A DNA stretch of 64,000 nucleotides from Cephalopachus bancanus. Lineage: Eukaryota; Chordata; Mammalia; Primates; Tarsiidae. Position 1 is the first letter of the stretch. Each line of letters begins with the position of its first letter. Made by a program: the position numbers and the translations under genes. The notes under the pieces are model-generated. The model saw only the letters and a program-made list of their open reading frames with translations. It ran no database searches and was not told the DNA's origin. This document shows, one piece after another, positions 41,137 to 52,215 of this stretch. The stretch spans positions 1,488,001-1,552,000 of the forward strand of contig JAPVLO010000097.1 in NCBI GenBank assembly GCA_027257055.1, written 5' to 3'.

Positions 41137-42029
41137 CTCTCTCGCATTCTACTACTCTCTTAGGACAACTATCTCATCCTTTAGTCAGTGTTCAAGTTAG
41201 CATTATTTCCTATCATCATTTTATTAAACATCTTACTTTTTCTCCCTTTAACTTGATAATTATGCTTACATTTCCCTTGTTGCTTTTTTAACTTTCTAGA
41301 TGAACTTGGAAAACTCGATTTTTTTTCCTTTCTCTCTCATTCTTTTTGTGTCTTCTCTCTGCCTCTTGTTTTTATACTCCGTCCCTATTCCCTCCATCTC
41401 TGGTTGCAATGAAAGAAAATGCCTAGTTAGTTTAGGAAAGAGTAACTCTCTAGGACAGTATGAAAGCACTCTTAGCAGGTCAGCATCATTTTGAGTGGCA
41501 TCACCTTTGGTATTTACGGGAGGAGACTCTCAGGTGTTAGTTGCGCATAGTGTCAGCAGGGAGGTCGCACAATTATATCCAGAGTTTTCTACTGTCCACT
41601 CTTCATTTCCTTGTAAGAGGAAATGTCATACTGCTTGCTCCAAGAGAGCTTGCAAGTTCACGAGATTGGGATCAACAGCATCTTAAGGCTTCACCACGGT
41701 CTTTGTTATCTTATAAAAATTTCTGCTCCATAATTGTCCTAACACCTGGATATGTCCAGTCTCCAAGGAGATTCCTGCATTCCTGGTGAAAAGGTATTTG
41801 GTTGGGAACGGACTCTCACCTCTACTTTTGGGGTTGATCTGGATAGTTCAGTGTCCTCAGTCTGGGGATAAGGGCAAAGTTGAAACCAAGCCTGAATTCC
41901 ATGAACATAATGAGATGTCATATAGTTAACACAGTTCACAGGGAGGAAACACATATCTCAAAATGTTTGAGTTGCAATAGTTCTAATTGACTGCTAAGAT
42001 AAGACAATATTCATTTACTACAAACCGAT
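41137..42029. other. Intergenic, no recognised element
   Basis: AT-rich; open frames of about 60-80 codons here show no domain. Confidence 0.45.
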
Positions 42030-42270
42030 TCTTATGAGGTCAAGCCCCTTCCTGCAGTGAGGGCTTTGCATGTGCTTTCTCTTCTACTTGGAATTCTTTC
42101 CTTTATTTCCACCAGCCTCTTTATTCCAGATAATTTCTATTAATTATTAAAGAATCACCCCAAGTGTCATGGTCTTCCAAAGCTTTAATACTAGATTAGC
42201 TCTCCCTGCGAGCATTTATTCCAGCTGTGTAATTAGAGGAAATTCACCTGCCACTCCCTTCAATCTCAGC
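42030..42270 (+). repeat. L2 3'-end fragment (sense)
   Basis: 'gagggctttgcatgtgctt', 'tctacttggaattctttcc', 'cccaagtgtcatg' and 'tctcagcaccatc' resemble the L2 3' end. Confidence 0.55.
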
Positions 42271-42378
42271 ACCATCATCTCCTCGCTACCTGGTACTTTC
42301 TTCCTCCCAGGTGCCAGGCGTTGCTTAGTTAGAAGAATAAGTAGAAGAGTAAAAGACTTACTTCCACTCCCTTTTACC

Positions 42379-42428
42379 AAAAAAAAAAAAAAAAAAAAAA
42401 AGAAAAAAGAAAAAAAAGAAAGAAAGAA
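42379..42428 (+). repeat. A-rich / (GAAA)n tract
   Basis: About 22 A residues followed by AAGAAA-type repeats. Confidence 0.9.
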
Positions 42429-42720
42429 TGAGAGGAAGAAATCAAAGAATTCCTTGCCCATAAACCTAACCTGACATACAAAGAAAAGAGCTCCCAGTGA
42501 TTTTTAGTTTCATAATGTCTGCTGTTGTCTTTATGAAGCAAAGAGTCATCAATGGGCATATGTTTTCGTAATGGACCCAATTTATTATTTGTTTCATACA
42601 CGACAGGGAGACTTATAGGTTTATAAACAGGAGCAAAAGGGAACTGCCATTATTCTTAGGGACACATAAAATGCTGCCTCTATGCGCAACTGAAGGGTGG
42701 TTTTAGGGAAATATTTCTTT

Positions 42721-43017
42721 CTTTTTTTTTTTTTTTTTGAGTTGGAGTCTCACTCTGTCGCCCAGAATGGAGTGCAGTGGCCGCTCCCGGCCATCGCAGC
42801 CTCGACTTGCTAGGCTCTGGTGATCCTTCCACCTCCGCCTTCCAAGTAGCTGGAACTACAGGCGCGCGCTACCACTCCTGGGTAATTTTTTGATTTATTG
42901 TAGAGATGAGGTCTCGCCAAGTTGCCCAGGTGGGTCTCGAACCTGTGGGCTCAGGCAATCCACTCACCTCAGCCTCCCAGGGCGTGGGATTACAGGCTGA
43001 GCCACCGAGCCTGGTTC
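42721..43017 (-). mobile_element. Lemur-type Alu (antisense) with 16-bp target duplication
   Basis: Flanked by 'agggaaatatttcttt' at 42705-42720 and 43018-43033. Confidence 0.96.
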
Positions 43018-43033
43018 AGGGAAATATTTCTTT

Positions 43034-43829
43034 TTCTTATTGTGAATTTAAGTGGTACTGCTCCTGAGAATGTGTGTATGTGTGCGTGTGTAAAATACAT
43101 GCGCTTGCTGCGTTCAGTAGTTACCAGTTAGATGGATAACTAGAAGGAATGAAGTGTCTTTGAACCCTCGCAAGCAGACTGTCTTGACTTCTAAAGTCAG
43201 AAGTTTTCTGTGAGGGATATGGGCCCAAGGATAGGAAGACACTGCTCAGCATTTGGGTGCATCCTTGGGTATCCGCTCTGAAGGATATAACTTTTGGTAC
43301 TTTTTTGTTGTTGAGAAACTGGGATTTATTAAGAAGACAGAAAAACTCCCACAGCAGGAGGGAACCTGAAAGAGGTTGCCCCCCCTTTTTTCACTATGAT
43401 AATCACAGCTAATGTACAATTTTTCTTCTAAATTGTAATTCTTTCTATTTATCCTCTAAGTATTTAGCACTGTCTTAGATGCCATTACAATCCTTTATTT
43501 TGGAATTTTGAAGTACAAAGGAGGAAACCACTAAAGCAAAGCGAGTCCTCTCAGGTTTACTGGGAACTTCGTGGAGACAGCAAGGCCATGTTGGGTGTGG
43601 TGGGTGATACATGCAGTGCCCAGCAGGGAATAGACTTGGAGAAGTAGCTACTGGTGCACAAATGGGTAGACATGTGAAAGTCCCTTCTTCCCCAACAAAG
43701 CAATGCAGGATGATTCTTGAATGAACAGAACTGATTCTTAGGCTGAACTCCAATGAACTATTGCTTTTTGTATAATTGTTTGTTTAACATAATTTATTTC
43801 CTCTTGTAGATGCCACATGGGATGAGGTT
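43034..43829. other. Intergenic, no recognised element
   Basis: A GT-rich stretch near 43070. 'gatttattaagaagacagaa' near 43322 suggests LTR sequence, but not enough to call. Confidence 0.4.
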
Positions 43830-43840
43830 AGATGTATCTT

Positions 43841-44125
43841 TTTTTTTCTTTCTTTTTGAGTCAAAGTCTCACTGTCACCCAGACTAGAGTTCAGTGGCAC
43901 GCTAGCAACCACTGCAATCTCGACCTGCTGGGTTCAGGCAATCCTGCTCCTCAGCCTTCCAAGTAGTTGGAACTACAGATGTGCCACCATTCCTGGCTAA
44001 TTTTAAAAAATTTGTTGTAGAGGTATTTTTGCCCAGACTGGTCTCGAACTCCTGGGCTCAGGCTATCCTCTCACCTTGGCATCCCTTAGTGCTGGGATTA
44101 CAGGCGTGAGCCACCGTGCTTGGCC
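43841..44125 (-). mobile_element. Alu (antisense) with target duplication
   Basis: Flanked by 'agatgtatctt' at 43830-43840 and 44126-44136. Confidence 0.95.
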
Positions 44126-44136
44126 AGATGTATCTT

Positions 44137-46692
44137 ATTTGTCATTTATTTCTACTTACTGGCATTTGACAAGGCACTAAATAAATGTTTTAAAAGTATT
44201 TATTAAATCAATGAAATGTTAACTATATTTAGTATATTTAGTGCTTAAAGTGGGAACATTCTATCACTTGGGGGAACTGACCACAAGCTTAATTTAATTT
44301 TTAGTTAGTTGCAATTAAGTGATATTTGACTATTATTTCTTCTAAAAGGCAACATGACAATCACTAACTTAATATGATTAGACAAAATAAAATTAAATTG
44401 CATGTAAACATTCAAGTGGAAGTATGTATGAGTAGACAGAGCTAAAGAAGTCTAATATCCAACCCCCTAGAAATAGTAGCTATTATTTACACTTCGATGT
44501 ACCTAGTACAATTTTTAAAAAAATGGATAAATGAGATAAAAATCAGATTTCCTGAAGAAAATAGTCATTACGAATTAAACTATTATCAAAAAGAAATAAT
44601 AAGTTAGCCTGAGTTTAGTGGTGATCTATCCTAAAATTCTCTTTTTGGTTGTAATTACTGCAGAGTGATACTTGCACAAAATGTCCACTTTGAGTCCAAA
44701 CTGAGATTTAGAAAATGGCCACTAGATGGCAATATATATTGATAAATTTGATAGTTTTCACAGTTAATTTCAAAGTTACAGTATGGTGCACAATTTTCAC
44801 ACAAAAAATTAAATAAACTGAATGGTTTATTTTAGTTAAGATTATGAGTCTTAAACTTTAAAAAATAGAATTTGATGTAATTTTTTCAGGAATCTTGGGA
44901 TTTGATGGTGTTTTTACAGTTAGCAAATATTCTAGGTTGACAACTAAGTAGATTGGATATTCAGTATTTGTGGTGTCAAAATCAGCATCTCCTAGTGCAT
45001 GTTAATAGCAGAGTTGAAAAGGCTGAATTTATAAAAGGTAAAATCGTGTTTTGTTTAATTTCTTCTGGAGGATTTTTTAGATTTTTAATATGGTAATGTG
45101 TATATCCTTCTCTTCAAAAGGAAGAATATGCATAACACACCAAAAGGAACCTTTTTTATAAGCCATTTCTTTAGGGAACATTCCTTAGGTAAAATGCTGT
45201 TCTCAGTGAGGATTTCTAAGCATGGCAATATTATCATTTGAAGTAATTGTAGGCGTGTGAGAAAATAGTAAGTACATATAAAGCAAAAATATATAAATAT
45301 TAGTAAAATATTATATATTATCAGATTATAGGTGTTACAAACTCAAAGTAATTTTTGAAAAGATGTCAATTTTTTGAACTTTACAAAGTACCTAAAATTC
45401 ATTGACTAGTTCATCCAGCTTGGAAACAAATTCTGTCTCGTTTTACAGCAGATAATGGGAAAACAAAAAATTCTATGCTAATGAAGCAAAATAACTTGAT
45501 ATAATCAGAATGGATTTTTGCCCATTTCAATTTTGTCATTATGAAATGTGCAAAAATTCTTTTCTCTGGGAGCAGAGACAAGAAACTGAGCATTGATTTC
45601 CCAAGCAAGCAGGCCCTATGACTGTCATGGACACATCTTTTACATCTTCTTTGAAGCTATCGTATTTCTCACTCAAAATCATGTTCAGATTGATCATACT
45701 GTGATGCTACAGCATGAAAGACAGATTCTGTTTTGCTCTTTTTACTGGATTAAATTGAGAAATTACTTGGCGAGGTGTCATTGCAACCACACATGGGTAG
45801 AACTAAATACCACACACACTTTCTCCATGAATGAATTTGCTACTAGTTCCATGTGGTAGGGCAGGAAAAGATTCAAGACTGATTAATAACCTCTGGTGGA
45901 TGATTTTGAATTAAGCAATCAATTTTGATTTATCGTCCTATGCTGCCATCCTGTGGTTACCTGAGAAATGAATAAAGTGGAGAAATCCAGTGTTTAAAAA
46001 AATGGTTTAAACCATCAGCTTCTGTGGAATAGTAGAAAAAAGAGACTCAAGCAGACATGCGCCTTCTGTCTCCAGAAAGAATGATAGTCAGTGGCATGCC
46101 TTCATTTATTTTTCTCTATCTTCCGCCCCTCTGAGATAGGCCGAGTTTGAAATAGTTTCTGCATAATGTATGAAGGAGAAAAATCCTGAGAGGACTTAAA
46201 CAGTTCTCAGAAATCATTGTCTCTTATTCTTAAATATTTCCATGGAGGAGGGAGAAAGGACATCTATTTTCACCTTAATTTTCATTTGATCAGGAGAACT
46301 CATTCCTTTCTGAATAGTTTGTCTAAACTAGGCTTTGAAAAATATCCATCATATCTACATAGTAATGAAGAAGCTAAAACTGATCAGCTTAGAGCTGGAC
46401 TGATTTATTTTGGAACGCCACGACTTCAGGTTTTATCTTTTTTTTATCTTAATGAAACATACTGCTATTATGCAAGTGTTCTTGCTATCACCTGCAGAAT
46501 AATCTACCCTGTAATGGAATGAAAGTCTCTTTTAAGCAATTCAATGTAGAAATACCTTCACTTATTCACAGCAGATAATGAATTATCTTTTAAAAATAGG
46601 ATCGCTTCTGATCACCTGTTTATAATTTTTAAAAAGTCACTTGCTCTTTTGTAGTTGAATTGAATGAAAAAGTAAATTCAAGACATTGCATT
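44137..46692. other. Intergenic, no recognised element except a CTCF-like site
   Basis: About 2.5 kb of AT-rich sequence. The only motif picked out is at 44719-44731. Confidence 0.45.
44719..44731 (+). promoter_or_regulatory. CTCF core-like motif
   Basis: CCACTAGATGGCA fits the CTCF core CCASYAGRKGGCR at every position. A 13-base match is suggestive only. Confidence 0.3.
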
Positions 46693-46706
46693 AAGAATTA
46701 ATTTAA

Positions 46707-46989
46707 GCCAGGCTCGGTGGCTCAGCCTGTAATCCCACGCCTTTGGGAGGCTGAGGTGAGTGGATTGCCTGAGCCCGCAGGTTCGAGACCCGCCGGGGCA
46801 GCGAGACCTCATCTCTACAATAAATCAAAATCATCTGGGCATGGTAGCACATGCCTGTAATTCCGGCTACTCGGAAGGCTGAGGCAGAAGGATCGCTGGA
46901 GCCCAGCAGGTCGAGGCTGCAGTGGCCGGGAGTGGCCACTGCACTCCAGTCTCGGCGACAGAGTGAGACTCCAACTCAAAAAAAAAAAA
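46707..46989 (+). mobile_element. Young lemur-type Alu (sense) with target duplication
   Basis: Flanked by 'aagaattaatttaa' at 46693-46706 and 46990-47003. Intact A and B boxes. Confidence 0.96.
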
Positions 46990-47003
46990 AAGAATTAATT
47001 TAA

Positions 47004-48545
47004 GTAGTATTAATATTTATTATTGTATTAATTGTCAAGACAATTAAGTCACTAGTCAGTACATACTTACCAGGAGTTTTTATGTTAACATTTCTATTTT
47101 ACATAAATAGATATAAGGAGCTTAGTATGTAGATCAAAGTCATAAAGTAAAAAAGAAGTTGAAAGAAAATTAGAATTCTAAACTATTGATTCAGCTTTAT
47201 GTTTAATTTCTCATTCACACAACCTTGAATATTGCATTTCAGAAAACATTAAATATTGTAATTTTCACATTAAATATTTATTTCTTGCATTTTTATATTA
47301 AACTATTAACAAACCATGGCTTTGCCTAATGAAAAGGAAAACTGTGATACTAATTTCCTAAAGTTTACTTTATCTTATTTATGCCTTCTAGTTACCCACT
47401 AAATAAGGACATTATTTGTCAAATATTTCTGTGTTGAAAATCGAGTTGAGCAGAATGTTGCCACTACATAAGCCTTCTATCTTTGTAATACAGGTTGAAT
47501 TTAGTAAACATCATATTAAAATACAGACACCTTATCAATTATAAGTACATAGTTATAATCATTATTTCAAGTTATAGTTAATTTCCTTCTGTAGAAGAAA
47601 AAAGCTATATACATAACAAATGAAAGAGGTAAACAACAGCTTGCTGAGTAAATAACATAAAGCAATTCTCCATCAAAACCTCAGTAATTACTTTGTGGAA
47701 CAGGCTGCCCTTAATAAAACAATTAATTAATTTTTCCAAATGAATTATGCAAGCCAATATTTTTTCTTCATTAATGTTTTGTTGAAGTAATTAAGTTTTA
47801 TTAATGAATAACAAAGAAGGAATTGGGTCTTTATTCTAACTGATATATATTAATGTGCTTAACTTGAACTAAATGTGTTTCCAGTATGTAATCAAATTTG
47901 AATCAATCAAGTCAATTTACTAGTCAAATGTCCTTTTGGAACTCCAGCTGCTTCCTGTGGATGGTTCTACACAAAGAACATGCAGAGAGTGACCCAGTAG
48001 ATCTGTGGTTCTGCCAAGTATCGCATCAATTCTTAATTACAATCCACTTGATTTTCTAAAGGCGGCTACCGGTGCCTCACACAGAACTCTATTATCTGAT
48101 TCTAATTATGATGGATTTGGATCAAAGCTTAACATTCATCAGTGTAAAATAAAAGACTATTAGCTGAGATGCCCATTCCTCTCCAAAGAGGACCGATCAA
48201 GTTATACTGATCTTGATTCTGCAAGAGTATGAATACAGATGGGTACGAATTTTCAGTTCCCACAAGATGTTGTGGCTTCTAGTGGTTCAGAGTGTCTGAA
48301 AAAGGATGGCAAAGCTTATCGTGTTGACACATGATTGCTGTCTACCTGAAAACAAAAAATATTGACTACTGAGTTCCCAGGCATATGACATCAGACCCTA
48401 TAGGCCTATTCCTCAGATAAAGCCTGACCACACCCTTATGGAATCTGTGGAACATCGGAGAGGAACACGTTCATCGAGATACCTGTATTTGTCGGTGATT
48501 ATGTCCTGTTTAAGTGCCAGTATCTACTAATAAATAAAGCTATTT
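47004..48545. other. Intergenic, no recognised element
   Basis: Very AT-rich with runs of A/T trinucleotides. No repeat or gene named. Confidence 0.5.
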
Positions 48546-48549
48546 TTTA

Positions 48550-48702
48550 CTTAGTAGTTGTAGAACAAAATCAATACAAAAAAATGCAATTCCTATGAAA
48601 ATTCCAGTGTTTTTTTTTTTGTGTGTGTGGACATAGACAAACTTATACTCAAATTTCTATGGAAAAACACAGCTAAAACAGTTTAAAAAGGAGAAACAAA
48701 CC
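48550..48702 (+). mobile_element. L1 ORF2 fragment (sense)
   Basis: 'caatacaaaaaaatgcaatt', 'atgaaaattccagtg', 'atttctatggaaaaacac' and 'ctaaaacagtttaaaaagg' are in L1 ORF2 order. Confidence 0.6.
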
Positions 48703-49339
48703 TTGTAGCTTTCCTGTCTTATTATTTGCCTAGTGGGCAGAATTCATTGCGATTACTCCTGTGATGTCTATGTTTTACCTTCACTGGGGTCTGGATCTCT
48801 TTTCATCTTGTTCTTCTCAGAGCAGACAGACCAGCATTCTTTGAATCAACAGAAGTTCCTCAGTCTACAGAGGTGATTGCAACACTAATGATACTTCTTA
48901 GTTTCTACATTTTTCAGAAAGAAACTCCAACATTTTTCATCCATTCAAGTTTCTATTTTCCAGCTCTGTAGTCCTGTAATGAGGCATCAAAAGTTTTTAA
49001 TGATGGGGCCCCACACAAAAGATGATAGCATATCAGAATCAACATTATGCTTCTGGAAGAGCAATGTGTGCTTTGAGGTTCATTTAGGAAAGCTGGAGCA
49101 GTTCAAGTTTGGTTGTGTTTATGTTATGACATTTATAATGACAAGCCATCTGGATGAAAAGTAAAAGTTCTGTGAATTAACCAGATGTGTCCAAATATCT
49201 AAATTTGCAGCATCAAAAGACTGACAAGTTTTATCTGCAGCTAATTAGCGTCTTGCCTGACTGTAAGATTAGAGGATTTTTACACCACCAATGATGTGCG
49301 TTGCTCAACTGATATCCAACTGGCATCTCTTGATTGTAG
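48703..49339. other. Intergenic, no recognised element
   Basis: No repeat or coding sequence recognised. Confidence 0.45.
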
Positions 49340-49344
49340 TTAGT

Positions 49345-49560
49345 AGCGGGCCACAAAGAGTGGAGCCTTGGGAGTCAGAAAACACCTGGCTTGAATCGAC
49401 TCATCTCACTTGTTAACTGGGTATTTTTGAACAGATTATGAAACTTCGCCATTCAAATGATGAAACATTTATGGTACAACTATTTTAATCATGTCCACCT
49501 TCTAGAGTTGGTCTGAGAGTTAAAGTAGTATAGTCATCATCTGGCTGTATCAAAGTAAGT
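49345..49560 (+). repeat. MIR (sense)
   Basis: 'gagtggagccttgggagtca', 'cacctggcttgaatcgactc', 'cacttgttaactggg' and 'gagagttaaagtagtat' in MIR order. Confidence 0.65.
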
Positions 49561-49604
49561 ATTAAATACATATTAGGCATAATAATTGCATGCATTTTAA
49601 AACA

Positions 49605-49745
49605 TTGTTTATAGATTTAAGCAGTACAAGTGCAATTGTGCTACATGGTTATATAGCATAGTGGTGAAATCTGGACTTTTAGTGTGCCCATCATCCAAAT
49701 AGTGTACATTGTACCCAATAGTGCGTGTGTCTTTTATTCTCACAT
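49605..49745 (-). mobile_element. L1 3' UTR fragment (antisense)
   Basis: 'gcagtacaagtgcaattgtg', 'catagtggtgaaatctgga', 'agtgtacattgtacccaat'. Confidence 0.75.
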
Positions 49746-49808
49746 ATCAATGACTTTTTTATTTTTGCAAATTGACCATTTGCAGTTCCAAGTTTTATTT
49801 TGCAGTCA

Positions 49809-49811
49809 TAT

Positions 49812-49842
<31 letters not shown>
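49809..49842 (+). repeat. (AT)n(GTAT)n microsatellite
   Basis: AT run of about ten units followed by GTAT units; abuts the Alu end. Confidence 0.9.
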
Positions 49843-50124
49843 TGAGTTGGAGTCTCACTCCGTCGCCCAGACAGGAGTCAGTGGCACACCCCCCCGGCCA
49901 CTGCAGCCTCCACCTGCTGGGCTCCGGCGATCCTTCTGCCTCAGTCTTCCAAGTAGTCAGAACTACAGACGTGCACTATCATGCCCGGCTAATTTTTTTG
50001 ATTTATTGTAGAGATGAGGTCTCGCTAAGTTGCCCAGGCGGGTCTTGATCCCGTGGGCTCAGGCAATCCACTCACCTCAGCCTCCCAAAGCGCTGGGATT
50101 ACAGGCTGAGCCACCGAGCCAGGC
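49843..50124 (-). mobile_element. Lemur-type Alu (antisense)
   Basis: 'tgagttggagtctcactccg' to 'gccaccgagccaggct'. Confidence 0.93.
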
Positions 50125-50177
50125 TAGCAAAATATATGTTTTTAAAATACTATTTAAAAAGTCATCTTCTTTTAGAA

Positions 50178-50982
50178 TCACAAATGTCTTCCTTGTATGA
50201 AAAGCTGTGCTACCGTCCTGGTTACTTGTGGATTCACCAACAGTCCAGCAAGTCATCTGTAGAAATGAATGACTGAGAAGGGGCCCTAGAACTATTTGAA
50301 ACAATTTGTTCCACAATTGTTTTCTCACTGTTACTCATGATTTTTTGCCTCTCGGCACAATGCAATTTTCCAAAATGTTCTCCATCACTTTCAAATATGC
50401 CTTCCCTTTCCGAAGGTGGTTCCTTAGACCTCTGTGTTACAGGGACCAGATCAGGGTCAAAGGGACTTGCTGCCTCCTGTTTTACTGTTCCCATGGTGAC
50501 GGTCTGGTTAGTGTCTGGACCACCTCCATGTGGTTGTACATATTTGATTCTTCCTTTTCCGTGTGCTATTTGTTTTCAGTGCTTGGATTTCTACTATCTT
50601 TGATTTCTATAATGATCAAAAAAGGCAGAAACAGCTCCATTTAAGTAGTGACACTTGACTTCATGGGATGTTTCTTCAACCCCAGTGGGGTTTAACCACA
50701 CTCTGGTGTTGTCCTTATCCTCTTCGGTCTGCAGGGCGCACACAAGTGTGTGGGTAGCAGGCTCCTCCACCAGGCTAGGCGATCCTCTTTCTGTACCTGG
50801 GCTTTTCAGTCCCATTTTGAATCATATCTGCTTGCCATGATGGATCTCGGACAGGTGGTTAGCATTCCAGTGCCTTGCTGACCAATCAAACACCGTGTTA
50901 CAGAAGACTGCAGGTTGTCATAAAGACACTATAATTTCTTTTGCTTTCTCTGGTGTAAGAGGTTTGACACGTTCCCCATAAA
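50178..50982 (-). pseudogene. HSPBAP1P: HSPBAP1 processed pseudogene lacking its JmjC centre
   Basis: HSPBAP1 is a JmjC-domain protein that binds the small heat-shock protein HSPB1; human length recalled as about 488 residues. Minus-strand reading shows ERVKPLTPEKAKEIIVSL, VFDWSARHWNANHLSEIHHG (human N-terminal region), then KMGLKSPGTE, then a jump to LVCALQTEEDKDNTRVWLNP, GVEETSHEVKCHYLNGAVSA, AASPFDPDLVPVTQRSKEPP, EHFGKLHCAERQKIMSNSE and SFISTDDLLDCW. No introns separate these parts, so it is a retrocopy. Roughly 180 central residues, including the JmjC core, are absent. Stops (after VSL and in KQI-stop-FKM) and frame changes near the jump and after DDLLDCW make it non-functional. No clear poly(A) tail; the lemur-type Alu at 49843-50124 lies just past its 3' end. 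Confidence 0.88.
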
Positions 50983-51317
50983 AGTCAGGAGCTATAGTTC
51001 ATCTTTCAATCCAATTCCAGCCGTAAGGATCTCACGAGGGGTTGCCCCGGAGTGCCCCAAATGCAGAAAGTACTTAGTAGATATTTGTTAAATAAGTGTA
51101 ACAAAATGTTCCTATGTTACACCAGTTTCTCTTTTTAATATAGATGAGTTGTTTAAGTCCTCCAAGTTCTACCCCTGGGAGTTTCCTTCAACTGATTAGT
51201 GTTGTCTTCTTTGGATAAGGGAGTCACAAGCAGATTCATTTTTTGGGAGAAAGTTAATCGAGAAAACTAGAATTTTTTTACTATCACTATAAAATAATGT
51301 AAAAATAGTTCATTCTC
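50983..51317. other. Intergenic, no recognised element
   Basis: Follows the pseudogene 5' end; a small CpG-containing stretch near 51025-51060. Confidence 0.4.
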
Positions 51318-51708
51318 TGGATAAAGAAAATGTGGTATATATACATCATGGAATACTAAGTAGCCATAAAAAAGAATAAAATCATGTCTTTTGTGGCAAC
51401 ATGGGTGGAACTGGAGATCATCATCCTAAATAAACTAGCTCAAAAACAGAAAAGCAAACACTACATGTTCTTAATTATATGCAGGAGGTAAATGACCACA
51501 AAGATGGAAAGAATAGACAGTGGGGACACCAATAAGAGGGGAGGCGGAGAAGAGGGTTCGGTTTAGAAATTACCTGTTGGGTACAATGTTCACTATTTGG
51601 AGAATGGACCACCTGAAACCCAATCTCCACCGCTACACAATATGTCCATGTAGCAAACAAACATATGCACCCCCAATTCTAAAATTAAAATTGAAAATTA
51701 AAAAAATA
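51318..51708 (+). mobile_element. 5'-truncated L1 3' end (sense)
   Basis: 'ggataaagaaaatgtggtat', 'gtggcaacatgggtggaact', 'ctacatgttcttaattatat' and 'caaacatatgcaccccc' are L1 ORF2 end and 3' UTR; it ends in an A-rich tail. Confidence 0.92.
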
Positions 51709-51744
51709 GTTTATTTGACTTTCTGTTATTATGCATAAATGTCT

Positions 51745-51900
51745 TTCCATTATAGATGAGCACAGTAAGGTTTAGAAATTTCCTGAAATTTGCCCAGATA
51801 ACAAATATGAGAAGTGAGATTAGAAGCAGGTATTGTCGAACTCCCAAGGTCCCACTTTCACTCCTGCCCTCTACTAATGCCACACAATCAAGAAGTGATG
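51745..51900 (-). repeat. MIR (antisense)
   Basis: 'cattatagatgagcacagta', 'cctgaaatttgcccagata', 'gagattagaagcaggta'. Confidence 0.6.
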
Positions 51901-52096
51901 GCCAAATGGTTCCCGCCTTCACTGACTATTTTTGTTTTCTCCTCTCTTGCAATTCCACTTCACAACATCCGTTCTCAGTACTTTCTTTCTCTTTACCAGG
52001 CCTGAGCTGGCAATCATTTCCTTACTCAAGGCTGCTCTTTTTATCCAGAGTGCTGCAATCTAACACTTTAGAAAAGATTTTTATTTTCAAATGTAC

Positions 52097-52215
52097 ACTA
52101 GAATCACTTTTAAAAATAGAGAAGGTTGGGCCTTCTCTCATGCCACTTAGAATCTCTGAGATAGATCCCCGGCCCCAGCATGTAATTCTTATGTGGGTCT
52201 GATAGGGCGAAAGAA
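52097..52215 (+). mobile_element. MER5A-like hAT fragment
   Basis: 'ctagaatcacttttaaaaat', 'tagaatctctgagatagatc' and 'cagcatgtaattcttatgtg' follow MER5A wording. Confidence 0.5.

Noticed and set aside
51756..52202. 148-codon plus-strand open frame
   Set aside because: It overlaps an antisense MIR and a MER5A-like fragment, so the reading is most likely repeat-derived chance.
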